This document shows, piece by piece, positions 12,188 through 23,477 of a stretch of 64,000 nucleotides of DNA. A program made the position numbers and the translations under genes. Position 1 is the stretch's first letter, and every line of letters begins with the position of its first letter. This stretch comes from Sistotremastrum niveocremeum HHB9708. Its lineage: Eukaryota; Basidiomycota; Agaricomycetes; Sistotremastrales; Sistotremastraceae. The stretch lies in contig KV419462.1 in the NCBI GenBank assembly GCA_001630475.1, forward strand, positions 1 through 64,000. Reading direction: 5' to 3'. A model generated the notes under the pieces. That model made no database searches, was not told the DNA's origin, and saw only the letters and a list, made by a program, of their open reading frames with translations.

Positions 12188-13870
12188 TTACAGCCACCAC
12201 CAATGCACAATCCTCCCTACAATCCACAAAATAGCACCAGCTAACAAAGCCCAAGCGGCAATATCCCACATTACTCGTCGTCCGAATCTTCGTCGTTGTA
12301 AAGCGAGTTCTTTCGCAAATAACAATGCGTCAGAATCGTCTTCACCGTCGCCTGCCATAAGATGTGCTCGTGATCTCGACGCGGGGACTACAATAGCAGT
12401 CGGTCGTAAGAGATTATGGTGGATGATGTGTAATAGAGCCGGAAAGAGGTACGATGCAATGATTGAAAGAATCAAGAGCACCGATGAGAGAATGTACGAT
12501 AGGGAAGTGGGAATGAGAGTTGCGAAGGAGATCAGAATCAATAGAAGTCCTCGTGGAAAGAATTGTGGGTGAGGACGTCGGAGTATTGCGGGGAGCGGGA
12601 AGGATGCGGGGATGCGTGGTAGGAAGGGGAGATTTGTAAATACTTCTGGAATAGATAGGAATAGAATTAAGGCACGTAAGGCACGCAGCACCTTGGGTAA
12701 CGTATCGTCGACGGGTGTACTAGTTGCGAGCTAAGAATCCGTCAATATCTGGTTTCGCGAAGAAGAAGAAGAGTAAGACTCACGGGTTCCGTCGGAGGAT
12801 GTACAAAAATAAGGGGCAGCGTGAATGCGAGCGAGACGATGCTTGCAACTAACGATAAAACCGTGAACGACGTCCGGCGCTTCATCCGGGTTGCCACCCC
12901 TAATGTGGGAGTCCGATGCGCAGACAGCGAAACATAAAGCTGCAGCGGAGAAAAGGATCCATAAGCGAATAGGGAACACGTAAGGCTATCCCAGAGCCCC
13001 GAGATGCCAACGAATCTCATGGTCTCGTCGTAGGTGAGGGAGTCGACGACCTTGCTGTGTAAGAGGACGGAGAACCATGCGACGTAGAGGATACAAGACG
13101 TCAGGGAGGTGGCGAATAAGAGATTAGAGGATATGGGGGACGGAGGGGCTACCAAAGGAATAAGAAGGAAGAAGATAATGGCTGCCAAAATTGGTCGCAT
13201 GTGCGGAGACTCCGGTAGGAGAGGAAGGAGTGAGATAATCGCCACTAGGAACAGATTAGACCTGGTATATCGAATATGAAGAATATTCACCTCTCAGATA
13301 TACAAGTGAGATGAGGAAAGCCAATGCGGTGCCACCGACTCGAATGAGGACTTTGATAAAACCTCGCCATCCAGGGCTGTTGCTCATCTTCGCCAATGCC
13401 TCAGAACACACCTCTTCAACCGTGGCTCTCTTGACATATCTCGCCAGCAAAAGCCAGATATGTCGGACCAGAGCGGTCAATAGAACCGACACAAGGAGAC
13501 AAGGGAGGGTGATAGCTAGTCTGGTAGATGATAAAAACGGTAGCAGGAAGGCGCCTAGCCGTAAAGCAGGAGCGATGAGATAAAGGAGTGTCCGAAGCGG
13601 TGATAGTGGACGATGGTCCTGCGAGATAAAATGATCATCATGAGAGCTTCTACCATCGTCGTCGTCGTCATCTTCGTCGCTGTCTTCTTCGAACTGAGGA
13701 ACGGAGGAAGGCGAGTCTCGGAAATCGTCGTCTTCTTGGACGAGGATGAGACGACTGGCGGAATTTGGACTTGGAGAGGATGTTGGTGAGTCCGGATGTG
13801 CTGATGATGATGGCTGGGAAGACGTTTGGATGCGTAACGGAGCATCACCAGGCTGGGCAACGGCAGCCAT
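12188..13870 (-). CDS. Multi-pass membrane protein, possibly AAAP/Avt-like transporter
   Basis: ATG 13870 starts a Ser/Pro-rich N-terminus with an acidic run (FEEDSDEDDDDDDG), followed by about nine to eleven hydrophobic segments, such as LAITLPCLLVSVLLTALV, TALAFLISLVYLRG, ILAAIIFFLLIPLVA, and near the end GLLLILISFATLIPTSLSYI and the C-terminal WDIAAWALLAGAILWIVGRI. The exons are joined across two or three short introns near 13285, 12785 and 12735. The overall layout (disordered N-terminus, then about ten helices ending in a WD-containing helix) recalls fungal vacuolar amino-acid transporters, but I see no diagnostic motif. Membrane location is secure, while the substrate is unknown. Confidence 0.7.
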
Positions 13871-14154
13871 CTCCTAAACGTGATAGACGTTTCCGGGAAA
13901 TCGCCTAATTCAGTTCAACTCCGACTTCTCGCCTCTTTTACTCCCGTTCATAGCTCAAAATTTGAGATTCCTCAACGAATCATATTATAATAGATATGTG
14001 TATATACTATATCGACCAGCTTGCCTCGCTTCATATTTTTCGTCGGTGGTCAACGTCTAAAAAACTCAGCCTCGAGTCTTGTCCAGCTTCTAGACATGCC
14101 AGCGAACCATAAGCTGCACTCAATTTGCTCGAGTCGTCTTCTCCATAACGATAA

Positions 14155-15541
14155 TCACCATGCTCGAGAAGCCTCGTCCTGCCCAAGCTTCTCCCAAAGA
14201 TCTGAAATTGTTTGCGCCTCTTCCTTGCTGAAGAACAGCCTCACTGTCGAGAATCTTGCAACACGCGGTAAAGCACGCATGTACTCCCGAATTAACGAGC
14301 TAGTCGCCTCGTCCTTCGATGCCGACAACACGTGTAAAAAGGTTTTGAGGATAGAATGCAGTATTGGAGGTTCGAGAGAGGTTCCAAACATGTCGGGAAT
14401 AGACTGCGGGGGAACGCGCTAGATAAAAGGTCAATATCAAAGGACTGTTGACGTTCATTACACGAAATAATACCTTGATTATTTCCCATCGTTCGTCAGG
14501 TTTCTGGGAAGAGGCCATAGCGCGACTGAAAGTGAAAAGCGACATAGCGGGGTCATTGGGAGTCGGTCGAGCCAATGATTCGTTTTGTACGGGTGATGGT
14601 CGTGGAGGAGGCTTGAATAGAGTAGGTGTACTCCCATTCGCATGAAAGACGCCTCCGCCGATACTTCGACCTGTCGAGGTTTTGGGAGGAGGAGGCGAAA
14701 GGGATGGGGCGATTGTCGCTGGTTTTTCTGAGGTGCTGATCTTTCGCGTTTGGACCGCGCGAAGGGTGTCTGTTTCAACAATGGAGGAGGGTTCTGCAGC
14801 TTGTGGTTGTATCGGGCTCGAAGGGGGATCTGATGGCGAAGATGATGCAGGAACTGGCGACTCTTCGACGATAGTTATAGGCACACGACGGCGGATGGGT
14901 TTGACGATAGGTTCGACTGTAGGCGAGGGTTTCGGCTGGGATAGTCGACATGAGAATGATGGACACCGAGCAGAGGCGAGAAACGTACCTGCGAAAGAGC
15001 CTTGCCTTTTCCTTTGGATTTTTGCTCTGCTTTTGCCAGCTCTTCTTTGGCGGGTTCGTTTTTGGGCTCGAGCTTCAAAATTTCGCGAAAGTCTGGCAGT
15101 AACATGAGTTGCAGTAAAGCAGTGAATAAAGATGAGACCCACCTAGAATCGCATCCTCTGTTCGACCTAAAGCTGCACGCGCTTGCCCTCTGCGAAACAA
15201 TGCCTTGACATTGGTAGGGCTCAACCCAAGACAGGTAGTGCAGTCCCGTTCTGCGTCTTCGTTTCTGTATCACACGATTCACGTATCAGGAAACATTCAC
15301 AAAGTTGAACATCACACGCACTTGCCTAACTTGAGATACGCTGCGGCACGATTGAGGGGATAAGTGGGTTCCTTGCGGTCCGCGACGATGGCTGCCGAGT
15401 AGTGGCCTACAGCCTCTGCATAATTTCCAGCCTTGAAAGACGCGTTTCCCTACACAACATGACTGTTCAGTGTAATGTGCCAATAAGGGCTGTATTGCTG
15501 ACTTTTTCTTTGTGGGCTTGAGCCGACTTTGAGGTGGACAT
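14155..15541 (-). CDS. RPAP3: TPR co-chaperone, RPAP3-like
   Basis: ATG 15541 starts MSTSKSAQAHKEK, then tetratricopeptide repeats can be followed across short introns: GNASFKAGNYAEAVGHYSAA, YPLNRAAAYLKLG, DCTTCLGLSPTNVKALFRRG and RQARAALGRTEDAILDFREI. A Lys/Glu-rich helix and a long Ser/Pro linker follow. The C-terminal ~90 residues (MFGTSLEPPILHSILKTFLH...LWEKLGQDEASRAW) match the RPAP3 C-terminal domain, which in the R2TP complex binds RuvBL/Pontin-Reptin while the TPRs bind Hsp90/Hsp70 tails. The inferred job is assembly of RNA polymerases, snoRNPs and PIKK complexes. The gene is divergent from the ferroportin-like gene, with 116 bases between start codons. Confidence 0.85.
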
Positions 15542-15657
15542 GGCGAGAAAGGCAAATGAGTGGCACGTGATAGATCGACCTCGGATCGGACTGACGAGGT
15601 CGACTGGACAGGTTTTGAGAAAGAATATGGGGTCATCCTATCCCCAGTCGTCTCGTC
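15542..15657. promoter_or_regulatory. Divergent promoter, RPAP3-like / ferroportin-like
   Basis: Only 116 bases separate the two start codons, so both promoters and 5' UTRs must fit here or overlap the neighbouring coding sequence. No TATA box stands out. Confidence 0.5.
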
Positions 15658-17603
15658 ATGACTCACACTGAAACTTGTCTCGAGGAGAACTGTGCCCACT
15701 CCTCAGTCCTCTACATCCAAACTCGTCCACCTTCGACGAGGTCACTCTCTGCGAGTTCTGCGAATCAGAATCAGAGGCCGTTGGGTCAAAGGAATGATCA
15801 AGAGATTCAAGATACGATCCCTGATCAGGAGACTCCTCTCCTGCAGAATGGACCCCGTCGATCGGGGAAGCTCGATGGCATTGGCTTGGTGTGCTACGCC
15901 CTGCAGCATGTCTCCAGCACTTGGGCGGCGGGAAGCTTCTCATTTGCTTCGTATCTCTTCCTTGCGGATATATTCAAGATGACGCTCTTGCCCAGTGCAG
16001 TCTTGGGATTCGTCTCGACTGGATGCGCGTGCATCCTTTCCGGGGAGACGGGCAAAACGATCGACAAATATCCCAGACTTGCCATCACTCGATTCTGGAT
16101 CTTGCTGCAGAAGTTAGCCGGCGCGACCGTCTACGCATTCATCACTTCCCTCTTCTATCGAAGTCAAAATCGAGATCTGGGCTCCGGGGTTTCTGAATGG
16201 GATATCACTACCGCACTGACATACGGCGGGATCTTGTTCTTTGCATGCATCCTAAACTTGTCGACTGTTGGAGTACTCACCGCTACTGAGCGTGATTGGC
16301 GAGTTCACCTTCTCTTCAGAGGAATATCCCGTTTACTTATTCTACGTCATACAGGCCGGTCACGATCGCCGCTCGAGACACAAAGGCTCTCACTCGCATC
16401 AACTTGATCGTTCGTCGTATAGATCTATTCTCTAAACTCTTCAGCCCAATGGTAGTAACTTTGTTTACCGCCACCATTGGTAATCAACTCACGGCCCTCG
16501 TCCTTCTCTTCGTCAACATTGCAACCGCGATATTCGAACTGATCTGGATCAAAGTCGTCTATAATCGATTTCCGAATCTTGCTGCGCCGAAGCCTACGCC
16601 ATCTAATACGGCTGAACCAGCAGCTTCTACATCCACCGACGAGGGCACTGCGAGGCTCAAGACTGCATATGCCGCTTTCACTCGAGGCATCAAAGCACAG
16701 GCTCTGAATTGGAAGCAATTCACTCAACACCCTGTATTTCTAACATCTTTGAGCATCTCTTTCCTTTATCTCGTCAGTGATTCCCTCATTGCTTAACTTC
16801 CTCTCAACGTCCCGTTCACCCTCGTCTTTATCATAGACCGTCTTATCATTCGACGGAAACATGATCGTCTACCTCAAGAGTCGTGGATATTCAGACGCTT
16901 TCATCGCTGCCATGCGAGGCCTTAATGTCCTGACTGGCCTTCTCGGGACTGTAGTTATGCCATTTGGAGAACGTAAACTCGGTCTAGTAAGAACAGGAAG
17001 GTTCGTCATATATCACTGGATAAACATCGACTCTTGACATGTCTGGTAGCTGGGCCATTTGGTCCGAAGCAGTAACTTTGGTACCCGTCGTCGTCTCTCT
17101 CTTCTTATCTGGCCAAGGATCCGCCAGTGAAACTACTTTGACACGATTCATGCTCTTTGGAGGTGAGCTTCCCCCATCACGAGTGCAGTCTAGTACCTGA
17201 TTCAGATGTCTTCAGGAATGGCTGCCTCTAGAATTGGTCTTTGGACATTTGACCTCGTTCAACTGACCATCTTACAACGAGCATTCGGTGACGAATCACA
17301 TACCGACAACAAGAACGCTCTCATGTCTCTCCAATTTTCCTTACAAAATATGTGAGCGTTGTATCATTCAAAGTCTGTCGATGAAAGTAATTGAACTTTG
17401 GGATTCCCAGGGGCGATCTCCTCAAATACGTTATCGTCATATCTCTCAGTCGGCCTGATCAATTCAAGTATGCTGCCTTGATGTCTGGAATCGCTGTTCT
17501 ATGCGGCGCGGTGCTATGGTTAGCTTATGCTAAGAGAGAGCGTGGTCATATTATCCATGCTAGAGAGATATTAGAAGCCGTAAAATTGAAGAAACGTCGC
17601 TAG
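15658..17603 (+). CDS. Ferroportin-family (SLC40) metal exporter
   Basis: ATG 15658 begins a polar N-terminus of about 75 residues, followed by about ten membrane helices. Segments that fit the ferroportin domain are SYLFLADIFKMTLLPSAVLG early, GTVVMPFGERKLGLVRTGSW in the middle, and RIGLWTFDLVQLTILQRAFG followed by LQFSLQNMGDLLKYVIVISL in the second half. The short basic tail ends LEAVKLKKRR. Introns near 16290, 16770, 17000, 17165 and 17350 keep the frame. Animal ferroportin exports Fe2+ across the plasma membrane. In fungi the membrane and physiological role are less certain, so iron or other divalent metal efflux is inference. The gene converges with the SUMO-like gene, with 74 bases between stops. 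Confidence 0.85.
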
Positions 17604-17677
17604 CAGGTTCATGTTACAACTATAATACATACTAATATGGCCCAGTAAAACCAAGAAAAGAAAGATCAATCAAAACA

Positions 17678-19244
17678 CTAGAATCCCACTAATTCTACAA
17701 GATCGCTATCCTCCACATCAAGATTCCCAATCGTCTCGTCGTCGTCGACTTTATCGCCATCTATTGACATGTGGATAGTTTTTCCTTCGAGGTCCGTGTT
17801 AGTGAGATTGGCTTTGGAAGCGGCTTTTAGGGCTAATGCTACGGCGTCCTTGCAGGTCATCGCTGATGTAACACGGACGACAACAGAATCTTTCCAAACA
17901 CCCGCTCGAAAGAATAATTTGAATGGGGCAGCTGTCTCCGGAGTAGCTTCCACAGACGGAGAGCGCAACCGAGATTCGGCCTCGGGTTCAGGAGTTACGC
18001 TATGTCTACTTGTCTTCAAGTACTCGTAAGTACCCTGTTCGCAGGCGACTATGGAAAAGGTGAGTCACCGCCAGTCTGATTATAAATGCTGCGAGGCGAC
18101 GTACCGACTTCTCCAGCCGCATAGATATGCAATGACTCGGGAGTAGCGCCTTCGAAGATCTTCCTGTTTTGATAACAGACAACCAGTTCTTGAGTGAGAA
18201 TAAATGCGCTTTCAGCCACCGCTTGGAATAGAAGATGAAAGTTTTCGTTCTGATGTGACCAGGAATAAGATGTCAGACATAAAGGAAAGAGACTCTTGTG
18301 CTCACCCTGCGTATCGTATACGTTCGAGTAGGAACATCCGTATCCACGTCCGCTTCTGGGTGAGGTTTCCAGACAACTGTGATGTTGACCATGGCAGTGC
18401 TGCTTTCGAGGTCTGGCGTTTGGTGTCGTTTGGTCTTTATAGCATCTGCTAATCGCTGTAGTTCAGGATCTAGCACATCTTCAGGAAGAACTAGGTCTTC
18501 CATTGCGGTGGGAGAAGGAGGTCGAGCGTGGCGAGACGTTTCACCCAGAGTTTCACGAACCAATTGACGAGCTTGTTGGATCATGTGGACTGATATGGGT
18601 GGAGGGGGTGTCAACGATTTCGACCGTGAGCGAGCTCTCTTCTTTTTCTTTCGAGGAGTACATTCTTTATCCGATGTCGAGTTCTGAGAGCCCGATGGAA
18701 GATGTATAACGTCGTCGTCGTCATCCTCGGTATCGCGCTCTTGAGACGGACTGCTAAATGCACGTGCTTAGATCGACTGGAAGGAAAATAGAACGCGTTA
18801 GATACCGTTTATTTCTGGTCTTGCCTCCGTTTTTCGTCCATGCCGGCATGGGCTTGTAAGGACCGGTGGTATAGACGCGCTTTACGGGAGTGCGTTCACC
18901 CTCTTCGTCTTCGTCTGAAGATTCAGACACAGAGCTCTCTCTCGCGGCAGCCTTAGCCCCTACAGAAAACGACCCTCAGCACCGAAGATAATAACGACTT
19001 TGGATGATTTAAGAATCCACAACGTTCACGTACGCTTTTCCTTCTGGTCAATTTCAGACCAAAATCGACCTTTCTTCATAAAGCGGTCATCAATTCGATC
19101 TTCGGTTTCTTTCTGAGGGGTAGGAGGCTTCGCAGATGATTCATCGACAGGTGTACTAGCGGGGGGAGACGTTGCGGCTGAGGTCGCAGAGACATTGCTG
19201 CCTGTCGCTCGGGGTTTGGGTCGAGGACGAGGGCGCACACTCAT
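17678..19244 (-). CDS. Rad60/NIP45-type SUMO-like domain protein
   Basis: ATG 19244 opens a very basic Pro/Arg-rich start (MSVRPRPRPKPRATGSN). A long polar, Ser/Glu/Asp-rich region follows, with basic clusters such as TPRKKKKRARSRSKS that could be nuclear signals. The C-terminal ~85 residues form a ubiquitin-like fold similar to the Rad60-SLD family: FKLFFRAGVWKDSVVVRV, then KTIHMSIDGDKVDDDETIGN and LDVEDSDLVELVGF-stop. An upstream ubiquitin-like module is also likely, around SSTAMVNITVVWKPHPEAD, which would give the tandem arrangement of Rad60, Esc2 and NIP45. Relatives work with SUMO E2 enzymes and in DNA-repair or chromatin pathways. I infer nuclear localisation. The linker is too divergent to name an orthologue firmly. 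Confidence 0.75.
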
Positions 19245-19403
19245 TATTTTCAATCGGTAACTGAAAGAGTTAAGCGACGCGCATCCGATTTCCGATCCGG
19301 CCGCTCCCAGGACGGACGGCAGGCACCGGAGAACTTGTTATTTCGACTCTGCTGCAGAGCATTAGGACTGGTGCGTCCTGGCGCTGGAGCTCTCAATATT
19401 CAG

Positions 19404-20642
19404 ATGCGACTTCCAGACGAGCTCTATGGAAAAATCCTGGAGCATACGCGAGCACGTCCTGTGAATCAGAGGCCTCGTCGGCGAGCATACTATGACGAAA
19501 ATGCTGATAGTCGTATCACAGAGGATCGGAATTTAACCCAGTATTGCTTGGTCTCAAAAGCATGGTATCGCGAGGCCCGACGACTATTGTGGACGGAGCT
19601 ATATGTTGGAATCGCTCATGGTGCGCGACTTGTGAGACTGCGAAAGCAACTGCTGTCTCTCTCGCAGGAGTGGGATTGCGCTCTCTATGTTAGGTCGCTG
19701 TACCTAGCAGCTCCTACTATGAGCGAAGACGATTCGAGAACGCTTGTTCCAATCGTATGTCGCCTTCTCTCGTCAGCCTCCGGCTTGCAAACTCTCGACG
19801 TAACGATTGACGAATCGTTCGCCAAACACTATATCCCCCACATATTCCATTGTCGCTATCCAAACCTCTTCAATCTTTCCCTCTCTTTGCGGAGGTTAAG
19901 ATCCAAAACTCTTCCCGAAACGGATCTTCTCCAATTCCTAATCACTCATCCATCCATCTCCAAACTGGTGGTCCATGACCGTTACAGTGAGACCAATGCC
20001 ACGCATTGGTCGAAGTTTCGCTCGCCCGGCTTATTACCCAATCTTATTTCCTTTCGTGGAGGGATTATAGAAGCGCGGATGCTTAGTGGCACCTCGCTCA
20101 CAAAGCTCGTCATCACGTCCCCCGGTTCTCCTACGTATATCCCAACATTTCCGCAGAATCTGGAAATCCTCGATGGATACATGAACTCGGTTGTCACGCT
20201 TGAGCTCACTGAACCGAACGATACGCCCCTTACCCTGGACAATTTGATCATTCTCCGTCGTTGCTTCCCGTCCTTACGGACGCTAAAGGGACTGTATTTG
20301 ACAGCAGCCACGCTTGCATGGCTAGCTCCCACATACGCTGTCACTCACGAACCCCTTCTCCTCAATCTACAATCTCTAGTACTCTTCGACAATACAGAAC
20401 ACGAGACACCCCCATCTCCACATATTGACGAGATGATGCATCGAGCCGTCATGTGCCTGCCATGTTTGTTTCCCTCCATCCAAGTCATGGAATTGCGGCG
20501 CACAGATCACTCTTCTGGCCTGTATCGCGATTGGCACCAGGATTGGCGGCGTTATGCTTTCTCTCCTCAACAAGAATTCCAGGTCTCGAGTGGTGTCAGA
20601 TACCCTGTTTGCGACGAGTTGTACGAGCATGATGAATTCTAA
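19404..20642 (+). CDS. F-box protein with variable C-terminal repeats
   Basis: A single-exon gene of about 412 residues. I chose ATG 19404 because it begins directly with the F-box-like line MRLPDELYGKILEHTRARPV and is completed by YCLVSKAWYREARRLLWTEL. The rest is leucine-rich with a loose repeat of hydrophobic lines (LRRLRSKTLPETDLLQFLIT, LEILDGYMNSVVTLELTEPN, LKGLYLTAATLAWLAPTYAV). F-box proteins are substrate adaptors of SCF ubiquitin ligases. Mushroom genomes carry large, fast-changing families, and the target cannot be predicted. The frame is open without disruption. The start lies 159 bases from the divergent SUMO-like gene. Confidence 0.8.
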   Translation: MRLPDELYGKILEHTRARPVNQRPRRRAYYDENADSRITEDRNLTQYCLVSKAWYREARRLLWTELYVGIAHGARLVRLRKQLLSLSQEWDCALYVRSLYLAAPTMSEDDSRTLVPIVCRLLSSASGLQTLDVTIDESFAKHYIPHIFHCRYPNLFNLSLSLRRLRSKTLPETDLLQFLITHPSISKLVVHDRYSETNATHWSKFRSPGLLPNLISFRGGIIEARMLSGTSLTKLVITSPGSPTYIPTFPQNLEILDGYMNSVVTLELTEPNDTPLTLDNLIILRRCFPSLRTLKGLYLTAATLAWLAPTYAVTHEPLLLNLQSLVLFDNTEHETPPSPHIDEMMHRAVMCLPCLFPSIQVMELRRTDHSSGLYRDWHQDWRRYAFSPQQEFQVSSGVRYPVCDELYEHDEF

Positions 20643-21104
20643 ATGATGCCATCCATTCCTCCGTGGATAAATCCAGTATCAGAACTTGACCATCCTCATC
20701 CTCGAATCTCTTCGCGTCGGTTTCACCAGCGATGGAAGTATGAACGAATCGATCTTCGCCTTCGCCTTCTCCTTTTCTACGCCAGGTCGACCTTGGCTTC
20801 TCGCTCAATTTTATTTTCGTCTTACTATGGGACATTTTGGCAGTGTTCTGCAACTACGATTAGCATTTCCAGTGCGCGCTGTTCGTGCCTCACGGGACTA
20901 CTTCGGTTAAGTTTGGTATACCAGGATGATTCGATGATAGAATTCACTCCTTTCGTACACATATAGCACCAGTACTATAAATTATTTCGAAAAACCCGTC
21001 GTCTCGACATCAACCTTCCCCATGAACCTCCATTGGCATTGGAACTCTGCTGGCTCCCATGCGTTGCAGTACGAAATGACCGAGTGAGGGATTGCTATTA
21101 GTAA
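20643..21104. other. Convergent intergenic region
   Basis: The 3' flanks of the F-box gene and GH16 copy 1. A 107-codon frame directly follows the F-box stop but has no recognisable domain and is probably chance. No RNA gene or repeat is seen. Confidence 0.5.
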
Positions 21105-22425
21105 TTATTCGTAAACTCGAACGGCCGCGAAATTCCAATACGCATTGGCAAAGGCGGAAGGATTATTGTTGACATAAGCTGGTTCCTTGAATCAACAGAC
21201 GACTCGAGGAGGAGGCATGATAACTCACTAGCACAATCACCAGAACATCCGTCGCTGTTGAAGACAGCACCGGCCCAATCACCACCTAGAAAGAAGGCAC
21301 TTAGCAAGAACGCAAGGATAAATGACGTCACTCACATAAGGTCAAGTTGATGATGATATTGTTGCCGTTGAAGTGCGAAGCCAGATTGCACGAAGCACTA
21401 TTCGGCCACCATGCCCAAGGCGTTCCCCAATTATCTGTGTTGACGCTGGCTGCTCCAGATGTTAAATCACTGGGAGCACCACCGCCGTTGCGCGTCCAAA
21501 ACCACATCTTGATGAAGTTGTTGGTTCGTTCCATGGCATAGTAACCTCCTCCGGCATTGTTGAAACCTGGACCATAGCTATTTGCTTTATTGACTTTCAC
21601 GCCACAGCCAGCATTGCCGTTGTCGTTTGCGTTACAGTCGGTCCCAGCAACTTGACTAGTCAGGGGATCAGTCCGATGGCGTGGAGAATTATTGAGCAGA
21701 ACTCTTACCCTGTTTGAGAGCCGTATGAAGGCATTGTGCAGCCTTGAGAAGCCTGTCAATATGATAAATGGAGCTGGATATAATTTTCGCACCTGCGCTA
21801 GTATGCAGAGTTCCTTGGTTGGGTGATACATCATTCACGCCTTCAACGATGTCGGCTTCTCCACCGTTTGGCCAATCTGATTCATTGGTCTCCCAAGCTG
21901 CTGGCCATGTCGAACAACCTGAACGAGAGTTAGTATGGAGCGCTTAATCCTGTAGTTTAACTTTCACCTTGTGGCATGTGACGTATGTCGAACCTGTTAG
22001 CGAACACCTCTCTCAGAACAGGACTCGAAGGAGTGAGAACGAGAGACACTTACACGGCGACATGGGTGGTGTAGGTGTTGACGCTTCGTATTCTCACTGA
22101 GTTACGACCGGGACCAGAAGCACTGAGAGTGGTGGTGTCGTCGGCCCGTATGATGAAAGTATTACCGCTGGCATAAGTCAAGTTCTTGCTGAGAGCTGTC
22201 GCTTGATCCACGTAATTACTAGAGATCAATGTTCAGCGATGGGTTGGGATGAAATAAGAAGGCGACCAACACTCTGCCATGCGTAGGGTCGGCAATGGCT
22301 TCGTGGGTAAAACCGGTCAAGAAGCTCGAGCCAACGAAATTGTCCTTCAGACTATAAGTAGCGGCACGAACAGAGGTCACTGCGAGGACGAGGGAGACAA
22401 AGACGGCGGAGAGACGAGAAGCCAT
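21105..22425 (-). CDS. GH16 endo-beta-glucanase, copy 1
   Basis: ATG 22425 encodes a clear secretion signal (MASRLSAVFVSLVLAVTSVRA), and the mature enzyme starts near ATYSLKDNFVGSSF. The family signature, with the catalytic pair E-x-D-x-x-E, is NGGEADIVEGVNDVSPNQGT. Further blocks are GPGFNNAGGGYYAMERTNNF, MWFWTRNGGGAP and NNIIINLTLCGDWAGAVFNS, ending FANAYWNFAAVRVYE-stop. Cysteines in the C-terminal half probably form disulphides. GH16 enzymes of this type cut beta-1,3(4)-glucans, and this one is probably extracellular or in the cell wall. Exons are small and numerous (at least eight). A paralogue lies at 31095-32463. A TTATAA on the minus strand at 22477-22482 is a possible TATA box, about 52 bases upstream. 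Confidence 0.9.
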
Positions 22426-23477
22426 GTTGCAAGAGGTTGAAGTCGCCCTGGGACAGTCAGCCACCTCCCATTGGTCTTATAACCTTGTAAAGAGAGAATG
22501 AGAGCGTCAGGTGATGGTCCGCAAGAAGCAGAGATGCATATTCTGGTTGACAGAGGAGAAGTAGCAAGGAAGACCAGATGCACTAGTTCCGCACGGGGAA
22601 TGGAAAGGAGCAGATGGCCATCGATTCGGTTGTTGCAGGAGATGTCGGCTGAGAGCTTATTTTAGGGCTCATAGATTGGTCCACGAGCATCTGATGATAG
22701 ATAGCAATGTCCGGAAGCAGTGGGCACTTGTACTCCACCGTGTTGTTGCATGACCACAAGCACATGCGCGTTCAAGTCCATCTTCGATAATGAACGGCTA
22801 ATTTCTCGGGATTTCTCTTGATAGCACTCGATGGAAAAGAAGAGGAGAGCGGTCAGCAGCTGATGTCGCAAATAGCTTCTTGTCCAGATAGCACATGTTG
22901 AACATCAAGATGGGATGAGACAGCCAGTAAGGACAGAGGTTTGCCTGGATGGAAGTGGAAAGCAGACAAGATCGCCGCCTGAAGCTCGGACCGCTTTCAT
23001 TACGACAATGCTGCACACAATACAAACCGTATGCAACGGAGGCATAGACATACGTTCCTCTGTCTTATCAACGCTTCTAGATCGAGCAGAAGGATCCCTT
23101 TCGATCGCATGACGCAGGTTGGACATGGACGAGCTCGAACTTGGATGTTGGGCCGGGAAGATGAACGCCACCTCCAAGAATGCCACGAACCACAGAGGTA
23201 TGGATCACCATTTAGTAAAGCTGGAAAGGTCCCAGATGACCAATAGGCTGCTCATAGGATCCTGGTGATATACTGGCGTCGACGACTAGGATGAGCATGA
23301 CTGATGATAGCTCTGATGATCCTGTCCATGCCACGCGTTCTTGGGCACAAGATGAACGCCAGACTTTTCATGAGCTTTGCCAGAGACCAACGGTTTCTAT
23401 ACACTCTAGTGTCGGATAACCAATGGCGTCCTCGTCTAGGCGTTGGAGCCATCGTCTTCGTCGTCATTCGCTTCACC
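22426..23477. other. Intergenic between GH16 copy 1 and the duplicated segment
   Basis: About 1 kb with several short open frames on both strands, none with a recognisable domain. The part nearest 22425 contains the promoter of GH16 copy 1. The right end meets the duplicated segment. Confidence 0.5.

Noticed and set aside
14682-15107. Plus-strand frame of 141 codons
   Set aside because: Antisense to the Ser/Pro linker of the RPAP3-like gene, and low-complexity Gly/Asp-rich as expected from the complement.
20643-20966. Second gene directly after the F-box gene
   Set aside because: It starts one base after the stop, has no domain, and would place two unrelated frames without a promoter. Probably 3' UTR.
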